From contig CM042965.1 in the NCBI GenBank assembly GCA_023678885.1, positions 32,097,777-32,161,776 on the forward strand: 64,000 nucleotides of DNA, in the 5' to 3' direction. Made by a program: the position numbers and the translations under genes. The notes beneath the pieces were generated by a model, which saw only the letters and a list, made by a program, of their open reading frames with translations, was not told the origin of the DNA and did no database searches. The DNA is from Pogostemon cablin. Taxonomy: Eukaryota; Streptophyta; Magnoliopsida; Lamiales; Lamiaceae. This document shows positions 45,491-57,351 of the stretch, one piece after another; positions within the stretch are counted from its first letter, which is position 1, and each line of letters starts with the position of its first letter.

Positions 45491-45598
45491 ATGGAAGCAG
45501 GATCTCAAGCTGCCACTCTGGTGGATCAGATCCATAAGAGGAAGGGTTTGAAGGAGTAGATGGCTCCTCTGTCCGACTATGAGGACAAGCTCATGTAA
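45491..45598 (+). pseudogene. Elongation factor 2 C-terminal fragment
   Basis: The frame reads MEAGSQAATLVDQIHKRKGL, KE, TAG, then MAPLSDYEDKLM and TAA. It matches the end of plant cytosolic eEF2 (residues ...EAGTQAA..IRKRKGLKEQ, MTPLSEFEDKL), with the glutamine codon changed to TAG and one extra residue after the terminal Leu. Only about 35 codons remain, and the GTP-binding and diphthamide regions are absent from the surroundings. Confidence 0.75.
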
Positions 45599-46239
45599 GT
45601 TGTGAAAGAGGCAGGATATCATTGTAACGAGAGTTCCTTCACTGTTGCTCGCCTCTTTATTTACTATTTTGTCTTCCTTTTCGATGTGTATAACTCATTA
45701 CAATACTGGACATCACAACAACAAGAAACTTTCATGTTTTTGTTTCACATTAGAATACGATATGAGGCTTCTTTAAGGTGTCAAGTAATTATTCTTGCTC
45801 TTCTTATATCTGTATTACATTTTGACCTTGATTTGAGGTTAATGGTGGTAGCCCTACATTTGTTCTATTTATATACAGATTCTTTTGGTGAATACACAAG
45901 TATCTAATATGGAAAAGTACTATTTTGTCATCATAAACCAAGTGCTTAGAAGGTTTATTTTTAATCCATATTTTTTCCTCTTTGGTTGAGTGATATTTAT
46001 ATTCAGATAACTCATATAAGTTATATAGCAACTCAATTTAATTTCAAAATAATCTAATTATTTTTATAGATTAATTTATTATTTATTGATTATATATAAT
46101 TTTAATTTAATCTCTATTTGCATTTATTAATGGTGTTTTGCAAAATTTCAACAATAATTAATTGTTGCTGAGAAAATGAAGTCTCAAATGAATGAATGGT
46201 CTAATTAATTAAAAAAATAATCTTCATTCTCAAAAAATT
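45599..46239. other. AT-rich DNA, no gene seen
   Basis: An open stretch of 101 codons at 45602-45907 is hydrophobic and low in complexity, with no family resemblance; I do not call it a gene. Confidence 0.4.
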
Positions 46240-46282
46240 ATAATCTTAAATCAAAGAGTAACCCAATTTAGTATAAAAAAAT

Positions 46283-46698
46283 TATTGGGATAAGGCAGAT
46301 CCTCATTCATTCCTAAGGGACAAACAAAGAAGAACATAAAAAGCACAACACAAGAATTTACGTGGAAAACTCCAAAACCGGAGAAAAAACCACGGACCGA
46401 GAAAATACCACTATGTGAAAATTTTACAATCACATAGAATTTCTCTCTCCCGACCCCAATCCCTACACCCTTACAAATCTTTGACTAATTCTCACCTTTC
46501 TTCCCATTCTCACAACCGAGAATCAAAGAAAGGAATTTTAGCTAGAATCAAATACAAAGATTAAAGTGTACTTGATTGGTGCACTTTCATTTGAAACAAG
46601 GGCCTTCTATATATAGCCTTGAGAGCCCTTCCCCCGTTGTTCTCCCAACCGATGTGGGACAACAAAAACATCCCTTTTATTTTGACAAAAAACCAACA
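46283..46698 (-). repeat. Element F 3' LTR
   Basis: The terminal dinucleotide is changed to TA at the left end (tattggga against tgttggga in its partner). Confidence 0.88.
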
Positions 46699-47807
46699 AT
46701 CTCCACCTTGTCAAAATAAAAGAAGATTCATTGTCTTCATCGACAATCATTCTCAATTTCGAGAATCCTACTCCACCATATGAGTAGATCACTTAGAATA
46801 AACCATTCTAAGAATTTCCTGCGGCACATATCGAAAACACCTGCTGATATTTATGGTGCTACTTCCAGCTCTTGGCTACCCCTGGAAGTCCATCAGCCAT
46901 CGATATACATCCACCACACACCCTACATCACCTGCCAAGTCAATGTCCGTGTACAAACTTGTGGACCAGCTAATATTATTACACCTTTTCCATGACAACT
47001 GAATATGTCACAAGGATCCCCAATAATATTAACTCAACATTCAGAATTGTTGCCGCAACAGCTCCTCCTTGACCAGAAATGTCACCATTGCTCCATCGTA
47101 AGCAATTACCGTGCCATTCCTCCACCGCAATTACCGCACCATAGCTCCACCCTGAGCAAAACCCGTCTGTACCGACATGACGTCGCTGCCTTTTTCCATC
47201 GAGCTACACCAGGTTTGTCCCGAACCCTTTTCCTACTGAAAGTGTCCTCACTTGAAGCCGACTCTAACCTCCGGAATTCACGATGCTTTCCCCACTTGTC
47301 GGTTGACTCCACGCCATTCTTTATCGATCTAGCGCCACCCGATACCAAGTACCACATCGCCATCTTCCCAGTTGAATCGTCGCTTCCCCACGCCACTAGT
47401 CATTACCGGAAAACCCGTTCCTTTCAAACCTCATTGAGCCGACATCCATGGAAAACCCCATGCCGCTTTTAAGCCAACTCCACCACCGGGAGTCCCAGCA
47501 ATTCACATTGCTGCAGGTCCAAGAACTCCGCCAAAAACTGCTGTCCCGCAAATCCTACCCCTTGCCACGCCACTGTCGCCACAGTCCGGCGCATTTCACC
47601 GCAAGAAAGGAGATGCCACCGCATCCGGCTGTTCTTCTGACCCCCTTGTGTCACCAGCTTTTCCCACTTCTTTCATGCCACCCTTAGCCTAATGAATAAC
47701 CCTCTTCCTCTTATAAAGTCTTTTCTGATGTGGAAGGTCAGACTTTGCTGCAACCACAGAGCATACTAAGAATTTTATAAGCACCCGAACCGGGCTCTGA
47801 TACCACT

Positions 47808-48224
47808 TGTTGGGATAAGGCAGATCCTCATTCATTCGTAAGGGATAAACAAAGAAGAACATAAAAAGCACAACACAAGAATTTATGTGGAAAACTCCAA
47901 AACCGGAGAAAAAACCACGGACCGAGAAAATTCCACTATGTGAAAAATTTTACAATCACACAGAATTTCTCTCTCCCGACCCCAATCTCTACACCCTTAC
48001 AAATCTTTGACTAATTCTCACATTTCTTCCCATTCTCACAACCAAGAATCAAATAAAGGAATTTTAACTAGAATCAAATAGAAAGATTAAAGTGTACTTG
48101 ATTGGTGCACTTTCATTTGAAACAAGGGCCTTCTATATATAGCCTTGAGAGCCCTTCCCCCTTTGTTCTCCCAACCGATGTGGGACAACAAAAACATCCC
48201 TTTTATTTTGACAAAAAACCAACA
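47808..48224 (-). repeat. Element F 5' LTR
   Basis: Starts tgttgggataagg and ends aaaaccaaca on the plus strand. It contains ccttctatatatagcctt as the probable TATA region. Confidence 0.88.
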
Positions 48225-48806
48225 AAAATAATCCAAGTTAGTTATAAAAAAAAAAGTAACCCAATTAATAGAAAAAAGTAACCTCATTAACCAAACAGAA
48301 CAAAAAATAAACAAATCAGAGTTTCAAATCAAAGAGTAACCCAATTCATTATAAAAAGTAACCCAATTAATAGATAAAAGTAACCTTATTGACCAAATAG
48401 AACAAAAAATAAACAAATCAATGTCTCAAATCAAAGAATAACCCAATTTATTATAAAAAGTAACTCAATTAATGAAAAAGAGTAACTTAAAAGATGTTAA
48501 CTAAATAGAATAATATCTTATTTTTTGAAATCCAAATATATGAATTAAAGAGTAACCCAAATTATTAAAAAAGAGTAACCCAAATCATTAAAAAGAGTAA
48601 CTCAATTAATAAAAAAGAATAACTTAAAAGATGTAGTCAAATACAATAATATCTTATTTTTTGAAATTCGAATATGAAATTAAAGAGTAACCCAAATTAT
48701 TAAAAAGAGTAATCTAATTAAAAAAAAGTAAAAGATATTGATCAAATATAACAATATATATTTCACAATAAAAAAAATACATACATGTCAAACACAAAAT
48801 TATAAA

Positions 48807-48831
48807 GGGGGGGGGGGGGGGGGTGGGTGGG
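48807..48831 (+). repeat. Homopolymer run of 17 G followed by TGGGTGGG
   Basis: It meets the simple G-quadruplex pattern (at least four G-runs of three or more with one-base loops). It lies about 25 bases before the methyltransferase remnant. Run length is prone to sequencing error. Confidence 0.85.
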
Positions 48832-48855
48832 CCGAAGATAATTTGAATACAAAGG

Positions 48856-49200
48856 GTGTGTCCTTTGTGCATGCAGGAATGGATGCAAGATCACATCGTC
48901 TAAGGTGCTTAAAAGACAGCAATGTGTTTGAGGTTAATTTCCTAGAAATTTTGGATGCCAAAGCTGCAATAATAGAGGAAACAGCGAAGTCAAGAGATGA
49001 ACACCATCGCTCAACCATGATGGCAAAATCATTGAGTAGAGAGGCAGCAAACCTAACACAAGATGACTGGATTGAGAAGGCTCCAAACATCAGGATTCAA
49101 CCCCAACAACAGCACTGTTTGGATCTTGGAAGGAATCCTATACTACCTAACACACACCAATGCCATCACACTACTCAACACAATTGCAGATAACTGTAAA
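48856..49200 (+). pseudogene. SAM-dependent methyltransferase fragment (leucine carboxyl methyltransferase family)
   Basis: The first frame gives VSFVHAGMDARSHRLRCLKD, the SAM-binding G-x-G-M-D-A-R-x-x-R-L motif slightly changed, then FEVNFLEILDAKAAI and DWIEK. The frame then shifts by one (an extra G near 49080) and continues LQTSGFNPNNSTVWILEGIL and YYLTHTNA. These are the successive conserved blocks of plant LCMT-type methyltransferases (PF04072 family). The N-terminal exon and the C-terminal third are missing. Confidence 0.75.
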
Positions 49201-50656
49201 CTCACCATTGATAGCATGATAACTCTAACAAAGAAGAAAAGTTTCACAAGTTCTCAATGTCTTCAGTGCTAACAACTCTTGCAATTAAATATGAGTTAAT
49301 ATAAGATTTTCTTTCAGAAAATAGGTACCAGGCCATGCATCACCAATCAACAAATCAAACACCAAACCACACACACACACACATACACATATTGTTGGTT
49401 GGCATCATCCCCATTCCACCAAAATATCACCATTTAATCACACCCTTGCCACCACAAAATTATATAATTTCTCCAGGTGACCCCACTCATTGAACACGCC
49501 TCTGCCACCCATCTTCACCGCCTGCGTCGCCACCCCTTTCCTCCAATATTCTGACATCATCACGTTCAATTTCAAATTGGCAGAGTTCGATTTGTGATTT
49601 CAGAGTTCTCTTCTTCTGATAGACAGAGAGATTTACCTCCACCGCCATCTTCACCACCTGCATCGCCACCCCTTTCCTCTAGTACTCCGACGCCGCCACG
49701 TACCCCAGCCCAGCCTTGCATCTGTCGACGACGGCGATTCCTTGCCAAAGTTTCAGGCCCGTTCCACGCCACCTAAAATATGAGAGAGAAAGGAGCGTAT
49801 CATTATGTATGTGAACATGAAAGAGAAAGAAAGTCTGATTGGACTTTCACCAGAATTAGATTAGGAGAAACGACCCGCAATTGAAAAATATGATATGGGC
49901 TTGAAATAAGGATCCGGTTCTACGATTCAAAAAATAAGACGGTCCCAAATTAGTCATTATCTTAATATATTTATTATTTATGATATATTAATTAATTAAC
50001 TGAGATTTATTTTCTACTATTATTTTTGTTGTTGTTGAGAGTTCTTGGATGATGAGGTAAAACGTCTAAAATTCTTCCGTAATGACATGTCATTTTGTGA
50101 TTTTTTTTTACTATACATGATCTCATCCCATAAAATTACAAACAAGATAACAATAAATGTATTATATAAAACTCATTTTTTATGAATTTTTTTAAGTGTG
50201 ACAACTTGAAGGTTCCCTATAGTTAAGAAATAAGAAAAAAAGATTTATTTATTGATTGTATCCATAGAAATTAATCAAGTTAAAATTATTGATTGCTTGG
50301 TTTCTTTTATTATTTTGAGAAATTATCTTTCACGTTTAGAGAATATTTTAATTTTTCATAATTATAAAAATTTCAAATATGAGTATTTACTTAATTTAGA
50401 GATTGTCTTAATCTTATCTAAAAAAATATATAATCTTAATATATATAATAATAATATATGTATGGTGTGACACGTCTATATTTCTTTTGTGATGATTTGT
50501 CATTTTGCGAATATATTTTTTTAATAATAGTTACGTCTGCAACATTTGCATTTATTTTTCATGGTAATGGAATTTTAATATAAAGTAAATTTAATTTTTT
50601 TTCTTAAAATGATCAATATTTTTTAATAAAAATTAATAATTAATTAAATAAGTGAA
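49201..50656. other. Repeat-rich intergenic DNA
   Basis: It includes a CA-rich microsatellite (49369-49388) and a GC-rich island at 49490-49790. Within the island gccacccctttcctc occurs twice and frames are open on both strands, with no domain. From 50040 on come two copies of a repeat containing gtcattttgtgattttttt and acaaacaagataacaat; related copies lie near 39830, 43760 and 57550. Confidence 0.45.
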
Positions 50657-51051
50657 GGCAAAAACTCCTGTGCATCCGGGCGCACGGATCATATTCCGTG
50701 CGCCTTTAAAATTTTGTGTTAAATTATATACCCTTTAATATACAAATGTGTACCCTTTATTTTCTAAAGAAAATTATTGTATGTATTTGGACGCATGGAC
50801 AACATTCCGTGCGCCTTTAGAATTTTGTGTTAAATTGTATATCCTTTAGTATAAAAATGTGTACCCTTTATTTTTTAAAGAAAAAAAATATTAATGAAAA
50901 GTATATACCCTTTAGAACAAAATGGTGTACCTTTTATTAATTAAAGTGTATACCTTTTAGACCAAAGCAATATACTCTTACCCATAATACTAAATTTCTA
51001 AACGCGCACGGAATGTGTTCTCATACGCTCGGGCGCACGCAAGCCTCACTC
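50657..51051. mobile_element. MULE-type MITE, GAGTGAG/GGCAAAA family, full length 395 bp
   Basis: Begins ggcaaaaactcctgtgc and ends cgcacgcaagcctcactc, with the perfect 9-bp duplication ataagtgaa (50648-50656 and 51052-51060). The sub-terminal inverted blocks cattccgtgcgc...ttta match each other. The interior has a direct repeat of about 110 bp (ccgtgcgcctttanaatttt). Confidence 0.9.
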
Positions 51052-51135
51052 ATAAGTGAAACGGTCCTTTCATGACATTCTAAGATCTTAACATCATCTT
51101 GTATTTTTCGTTTATAATCATATTTAAATTATTTA

Positions 51136-51416
51136 CTCCTCCGTCCCATATTTGTCTTCACAGTTACTGTAGACACGGAGTGTAAGAAAAGTTACTTTTT
51201 GACCAATTTTATTGACTTTTGAAGGGTATTGTGGTATTTTTAAGTAATAAATAAATTATAAAGTATGTTATGTGTGTTAGGTGAGAGTGATATTTTTAAA
51301 ATTAAGGTAACTTTTGAGGTTGTTGGTTAATGTGAAGTTTCTTTTTTTTGGTGGTGAAGATAAATGTGGGACGGACGAAAACGAAAAGTATGAAGATAAA
51401 TGTAGGACGGAGGAAG
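51136..51416. mobile_element. Stowaway-like MITE (281 bp)
   Basis: Ends CTCCTCCGTCCCATA and GTAGGACGGAGGAAG with TA at both flanks (51134-51135 and 51417-51418). It lies between two members of the MULE-type family. Confidence 0.8.
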
Positions 51417-51549
51417 TAAATTTAAGGGTTAATTAATATTTTTTAAATAATATATAAGTTAATTTTAAATCATATTTGATTTTAGTCTCAATTATTTTTA
51501 AAGGCTAATTATTTAGTTACTTCAATTTTATTTCTCACTTATATATTTT

Positions 51550-51940
51550 GGCAAAAACTCCTATATACCCGGGCACACGGACCACATTCCGTGCGCCTTT
51601 AGAATTTTGTGTTAAATTGTATACCTTTTAGTATACAGATGTGTACACTTTATTTTCTAAAGAAAAATATTGTGTGTATCTAGGCGCATGAACAACACTC
51701 CGTGCACCTTTAGAATTTTGTGTTAAATTGTATACCCTTTAGTATAAAAATGTGTACCCTTTAGTTTTTACAGAAAAAAATAATGAAAAGTGTATACCCT
51801 TTAGAACAAAATAGTGTACCTTTTATTAATTAAAGTGTATACCCTTTATACCAAAGCAATGTACCCTTACTCATAATACTAAATTTCTAAAGGTGCACGG
51901 AATGTGTTCCCGTGCGCCCGGGCGCACGCAAGCCTCACTC
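51550..51940. mobile_element. MULE-type MITE, GAGTGAG/GGCAAAA family, full length 391 bp
   Basis: Begins ggcaaaaactcctatatac and ends gcacgcaagcctcactc, with the perfect 9-bp duplication atatatttt (51541-51549 and 51941-51949). It is closely similar to the copy at 50657 in the same orientation. Confidence 0.9.
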
Positions 51941-51949
51941 ATATATTTT

Positions 51950-52963
51950 TACGATTATTACTTCATAGGGCTAATTATTTAATATTTTTTTATATTTTCT
52001 ATTTATAATATAATATATTTAAAAAATTTAAGTACACACACAAAAAAAATTAATAGAAGTAGCCTAACTAATAAAATTACATGTACACATATAAATGTAA
52101 AAAATTTAAAAGATCTCAACAAACCTAATTACACAACTCATACATGTAAAAAATTTACACAATTCATACATGGGTTCATCAACGATTAACGACATCATTC
52201 ATCTTCTCTTTCGATGCCTCATCCAACAGAGTGATATCATCATCTTCTCTTTCAATGTTTCATCTCACTTCGATGTTGTGCCTTTTCATCTAATCAAGTA
52301 TTTGAAAAACTTTTTATTGCCATTGAGGATTTGTATAGAGACTCCGCTTTTGATATGTCCATCGTCATCATAAATCCTCTGCATTTTATAATGTTTGATT
52401 TGTCTTTTCATATTACTCATTAAATGATTTAATTAATTATGAATATTTAAGGGAGGTATATTGTTATATTATAACTAAATATGGATAAATAAATAGCAGT
52501 CACGTTTGATGAATAGATTAAAACTTGCATTAGAAATATGAATATAAGTTAAATCAGAAATATTATTAATTAATTATGGGTATTGATAATTGAAATTAAG
52601 AAAAAGGTTAAGGATGTAAAAAGAAAAAATAAGTAAGAATAAAATAGGAAAAAAAATATTTTTCAAGATGCTAGTCACTTTTAATATAATATTATGTTTA
52701 TGATATAATTATTATTATTATGATGATAATAATTTTAATATATTAAAAATAAAGAATAAATATTATATATTTGACATTTTCGTGTTTCTATAAAGAAAAT
52801 AAGAATAGATCAAATATAGAAATACATAGTAATAGGTAGGGATATAATTTTAAAAAAAAAAGTTTTTCTAACCCCTTCACACTTTTAATAATATATTAAG
52901 ATAATCTTAATAATAATAATAATATATGGGGTGACACGTCTATATTTCTTGCGTGATGATTTG
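51950..52963. other. AT-rich DNA, no gene seen
   Basis: A short duplication is visible near 52190-52270 (cattcatcttctctttc / catcatcttctctttca). No coding or RNA gene is supported. Confidence 0.5.
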
Positions 52964-53158
52964 TATAAGGATTTGTATATTCACCTTGCTGAGTATATTT
53001 CATTGAACTAAAATATATAGAGTTACAGATTACAAGATATGTGTATAAGATTACACAGCAGATGGTCCTATAACTTAGGAAAATTAAATCAACCCTTACT
53101 ATCCTCAACTACATTCTGTTGTCCCTTATTATCCTCAACTATATTTTGCTGTCTATCA
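52964..53158 (-). repeat. Element E 3' LTR
   Basis: Reads TGATAGACAGCAAAAT at its start on the minus strand and shares tgtgtataagattacacagc with its partner. Confidence 0.92.
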
Positions 53159-56100
53159 CCCCCCCTCAAGCTAGACATTGGTCGTGGGCGAACGCGTAGC
53201 TTGGATCGAAATAGCTCAAAAGAAGGTCGTGGCAAGCTTTTAGTAAAAACATCAGCAATTTGAAGAGATGAAGGAGTAAAAGTTATTTTTAGTTTCCGCA
53301 TATGCACGAGTTCACGAACAAAATAATAATCAATATCGATGTGCTTAGCTCGTTTATGTGCTACTGGATTTTGACTTAAGAACACAGCACTATTATTATC
53401 ACAAAGTAGCGTAGGCTGGTCGGAGGGCAAAGTATGAAGATCTCTTAACAAGTTTGTAACCCACATTATTTTAGCAGTTGTATTTGTCATAGCACGATAC
53501 TCTGATTCATAACTCGATCGTGAAATAGTTGGTTGCTTTTTGGCACTCCATGATATAAGGTTTCCTCTGAGAAAGATGCAATAGCCATAAGTAGAGCGTC
53601 TCGTATCAAGACATCTGGCCCAGTTAGCATCCGAGTAGCCAAGCAAGGAGTAAGTTGTAGAAGGCTTGAATAAGAGTCCAAACCCAAGTGTGCCTTTAAC
53701 ATAACGCAAGATGCGCTTTACAGCAGTGAAATGATCAATACTTGGGGCTTGCAAAAACAGACTCACATGGTTTACGGCGAAAGCAATATCGGGTTGAGTG
53801 ATTGTCAAGTATTGTAAAGTCCCTACAAGAGAGCGATAAAGTGTATGATCATCAAAAGAAGTACCACCGAAAAGTAGAGTTTCACCCGCAACAAGAGGAG
53901 TCGATACCGGTTTTGTATCTAAAAGATCAGCACATTTTAGAATATTGTAGCATACTTGGCTTGATTTAGAAAAATACCATCTTCAGTGTAAGTTACCTCA
54001 AGACCAAGAAAATAATTTAGTTTTTCAAGGTCTCGAATGGCAAACTCTCCATGCAACCGATTGATGAATTTATGTAGTAAAGGTGATTCGTTTCCAGTGA
54101 TAATGATGTCGTCGACATAAACTAATAGATAAATAATGGATGACCCTTGCTTAAAAACAAACAAAGAAGTATCTGAACGACTGCATAAGAATCCAATACT
54201 TGTAAGAAACGAACTAAACCTTTGAAACCAAGCAAGAGGGGCTTGCTTGAGGCCATATAATGCTTTCTTCAAACGACAAACATGATTTGGTAACAGAGGA
54301 TCGATGTAACCAGGTAGTTGAGACATATAAATGGGTCTGGTCAAAACTCTATTTAGAAAGGTATTTTTCACATCAAGTTGGTGAAGAGGCCTTTTGTTCA
54401 TGACTGCTAGAGCAAGAACGATGCGTACTGTAGATGCTTTAACCACTGGACTAAAGGTATGAGAGTAATCAAAACCAGGAATTTAAGTATAGCCTTGAGC
54501 CACTAACCGAGCCTTATGATGATCAATAGTACCATCAGATAAGAACTTCGTGCGAAACACCCATTTAGAGCCAACAATGTTTGCGCTTGTGGCTTTGGCA
54601 CAAGATCCCAGGTGTTGTTGAGGCGAAGACCCTCTATTTCTTCATCCATGGCTGCGATCCAATGTAGATATTTAGCAGTTGATTTAAAATTCTTTGACTC
54701 CGTAGTGGTCATCAATGAGGAGAAACATACAGCCCGCGCGATATCGGCAATGTGTCTTGGCTTGAAGATGCTTGACTTTGAGCGAGTAGTCATAGAATGG
54801 GATGGCTGGACATCAACTTCTGATATAGAAGATGAACCAGGTTGGGCGTTCGTCTCCGACGGAGGAAGCAACGTAGGTGGTGATGGTGGCAATATAGGAG
54901 CCTCGTGTGTCTCTTGTGGAGGAGAACACTGAGATAGTGTTGTTATGACATCATTGGGAGGACAAAGAGCACACTTTGATTGGATATGTGGTGAGACACA
55001 TGCCGTCGGTGGTATAAAGGTTCAATTTGAAGCAGGTAGCTCTTTGGAAAAATAATCTGCAAATGTGAAGAATTCCAAATTGTTGGGATTACCACCTGTA
55101 CCACATGTTTGCTGATTTGAGAATGGAAATAACGATTCATCAAATTGAGCATGTCGAGTTGTATAAATGCGACCAGTGGATGGATCTAAACACCGAAATC
55201 CCTTATAGGAGTTGCTATATCCAATAAATATACACGGGGTGCTATGAGGTGAGAACTTATTTGAAGCATAATCCCGCAAGCAAGGAAAAATTCTGCAACC
55301 AAATGGATGAAAATTTTCATATGACGGGGAACAATGATAAAGCAATTCATACGGAGAATAACCTTTTAGAGTCTGAGAAGAAAGCCGATTTATTGTATAC
55401 ACGGCTGTTTCAAACGTATCAACCCATAGAGAAGTAGGAGCCTAAGCATGAAACATCATGGCAAGACCCGTTTCGGTGATGTGGCGATGTTTACATTCTG
55501 CCCACCCATTTTGAGAAGGTGTATACGGGCAAGAAATTGTATGATGAATGCCATGTGTAGAGAAAAAGTTCTTGACTCTTTTATTTGTGAATTTAGTTCC
55601 ACCGTCGCTTTGAAACCTTTTTATCTTGCATGAGAATTGATTTGTCACAAAGGCAAAGAAATTTATCAATGTATTATAAAATTTATACTTTGTGTGCAAC
55701 AAATAGAACCAAGTGAAGCGCGAATAATCATCCACAAAAATTGCATAATAGCAATATCCAGCAGTAGAAAATTTTGGGGCAGGACCCCATAAGTCACAAT
55801 GAACCAAATCTAACACATGAGAAGCACGCTTCTCATTATTATGAAAAGACAAACGAACACTTTTTGCAGTTTGACAAGAAGCGCATAAAGATGGCTTCGG
55901 TAGTAGAGATGTAACATTCAAATGCCCTGATTTATTCAAAAGTGAAATGACATCAAATGAAACATGTCCAAGTCGGGAATGCCATAGTTCAAACGATGCT
56001 CGCAAACGGTTTGAAGTCAAAGCCATTGCTAGAGCAGATTGACATTTCTCCAAGATGTATAAGTTCTTGTCACGTCTGTCTTTTGCTAGAATTTTTTTTG

Positions 56101-57294
56101 TGTGGTGATTCTGAATAGTGAACACATCATTAGAGAATATAACATTCACTGAAAAATTAGACGTTAGCTTGCTTATAGACAATAGATTCTTAGTAAGATG
56201 TGGAACAACCAAGACATCCAATAATTTAAGATAATGTGATAAATCAAGAGTACCAGTATGAGATATAGAAATAGAATCACCGTTACCGACTATCACACGA
56301 TCATTTCCAGTATATGGCTCATACGTGTTAAGGGTAGATGGATTAGAAGTCATATGTGCTGAAGCACCGGTATCTACATACCAATCCGATGTTGAAGATG
56401 GAGAGATGGCACAACTTGCTTGAAAAGCTTGACTCAAATTTTCCAGCAGGGGCAGAATCTGATCATTTGTACCTATCATTACAATAAGTAGCATAATGAC
56501 CTTCTTCACGACAAATTTGACAGCATGGAAGGCATTTGGGACCAGATCGTCCTCTACCTCGGAAGTGGTTTGAACCACGACCATAAGGCGTTGAAAATGA
56601 TTGAGATGAAGAGCGTGGCTGATGGGAATTATGTGGCGCTGATGAGTTGCGATAGGTAACAAAAGCTGGAGTTGAACCAGAAGATTCCAAGGATTCTTGA
56701 AAGATAGCAAAATTTTCTGCTTGAGAAAGTAAATCTGGAAGCGAGGGCAAAGGCGTGATTGCCATGTGAGCAGTGGAAAAGCTTGAGATAGACGGGCCAA
56801 GTCCCCGAAGAAACCAGTGAGATTTATCCGTGTCATCAATGGGTCTACCAATGGCTGCTAATTGATCGCATAAGGCCTTAAATTATCGACCATAATAAAA
56901 AACGGAACATGAGCCCTTCTTCATTAATTGGAGATCATCTTTGAGAGGCAACTCTCGAGATTTCGAACAATGGCTAAAAGCATATTCGAGGGCTATCCAA
57001 GCCGCACAAGAAGTAGTGCATCCAAGAACTATTGCCATGAACTCCTCCGTCAATGAGGCGTTGATCTAGAGTTGTGCATGAAGCAAACTCAGGATTGGGA
57101 ATAGATGCTTCAGTATCGTTTGATATTGTTTTTGGTGGCTGAGGAATAGTTCCATCAATGTGACCAAGTAAATCTTGACAAGCAAGAATGGATGTCACCT
57201 GATTTCGCCAAAGAAGATAGTTAGAAGAGGATAGTTTTATAGTGATCATGTAGATGAGAGTGGAAAATGGGAGAGCATCCACCTGTGTAGCCAT
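53089..57294 (-). pseudogene. Element E gag-pol, broken in several places
   Basis: The frame starts at 57294 (MATQVDALPFSTLIYM, SSSNYLLWRNQV; copia gag). It passes a CCHC knuckle CQICREEGHYATYC (about 56500-56540, shifted frame) and protease WYVDTGASAHMTS (56370). The integrase zinc finger is HSRLGHVS...CASCQ. Its core has CDLWGP and QSDGG, with NGWAECKHRH replacing the usual NGxAERKHRH. RT follows with QLDVKNTFLNR and YVDDIIITG (53937-54446), then RNase H with YSDANWARCLDTRRSTYG. Breaks lie near 56960, 56850-56460, 55440, 54890, 54500 and 53810-53937, so no full polyprotein can be made. Confidence 0.9.
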
Positions 57295-57351
57295 GATTAA
57301 TAGGAAGTGGGTGGAAAGAAAAAAGAAAGGATCAAATTTAGGCTGATACCA

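Larger units (their letters stand above)
46283..48224 (-). mobile_element. Element F: complete non-autonomous copia-derived LTR element, 1.9 kb
   Basis: The LTRs at 46283-46698 and 47808-48224 (416 and 417 bp, about 15 differences by eye) enclose 1.1 kb. The 5-bp duplication aaaat flanks both ends. On the minus strand the PBS TGGTATCAGAGC (initiator tRNA-Met type) follows the 5' LTR two bases away, and caaggtggagat precedes the 3' LTR. The interior keeps only a trace of copia RNase H (LYTDIDLAGD, about 46935-46965, minus). It is a deletion derivative mobilised by a relative. Confidence 0.88.
46240..48760. repeat. AGAGTAACCCAATT minisatellite, interrupted by element F
   Basis: Units of agagtaacccaatt(n)attataaaa and aagtaaccttattgaccaaa occur from about 46245 to the insertion at 46282 and continue at 48225-48740 in longer repeats of about 120-130 bp. 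The LTR element lies inside the array. Confidence 0.7.

Noticed and set aside
47005..47472. 155-codon plus-strand ORF inside element F
   Set aside because: It is antisense to the element, with no domain, and a 96-codon ORF overlaps it on the other strand; it is GC-rich chance coding.
49487..49776. GC-rich ORFs on both strands
   Set aside because: Low-complexity Pro/Ser or Gly/Glu products from duplicated gccacccctttcctc blocks; no terminal repeats or domain found.
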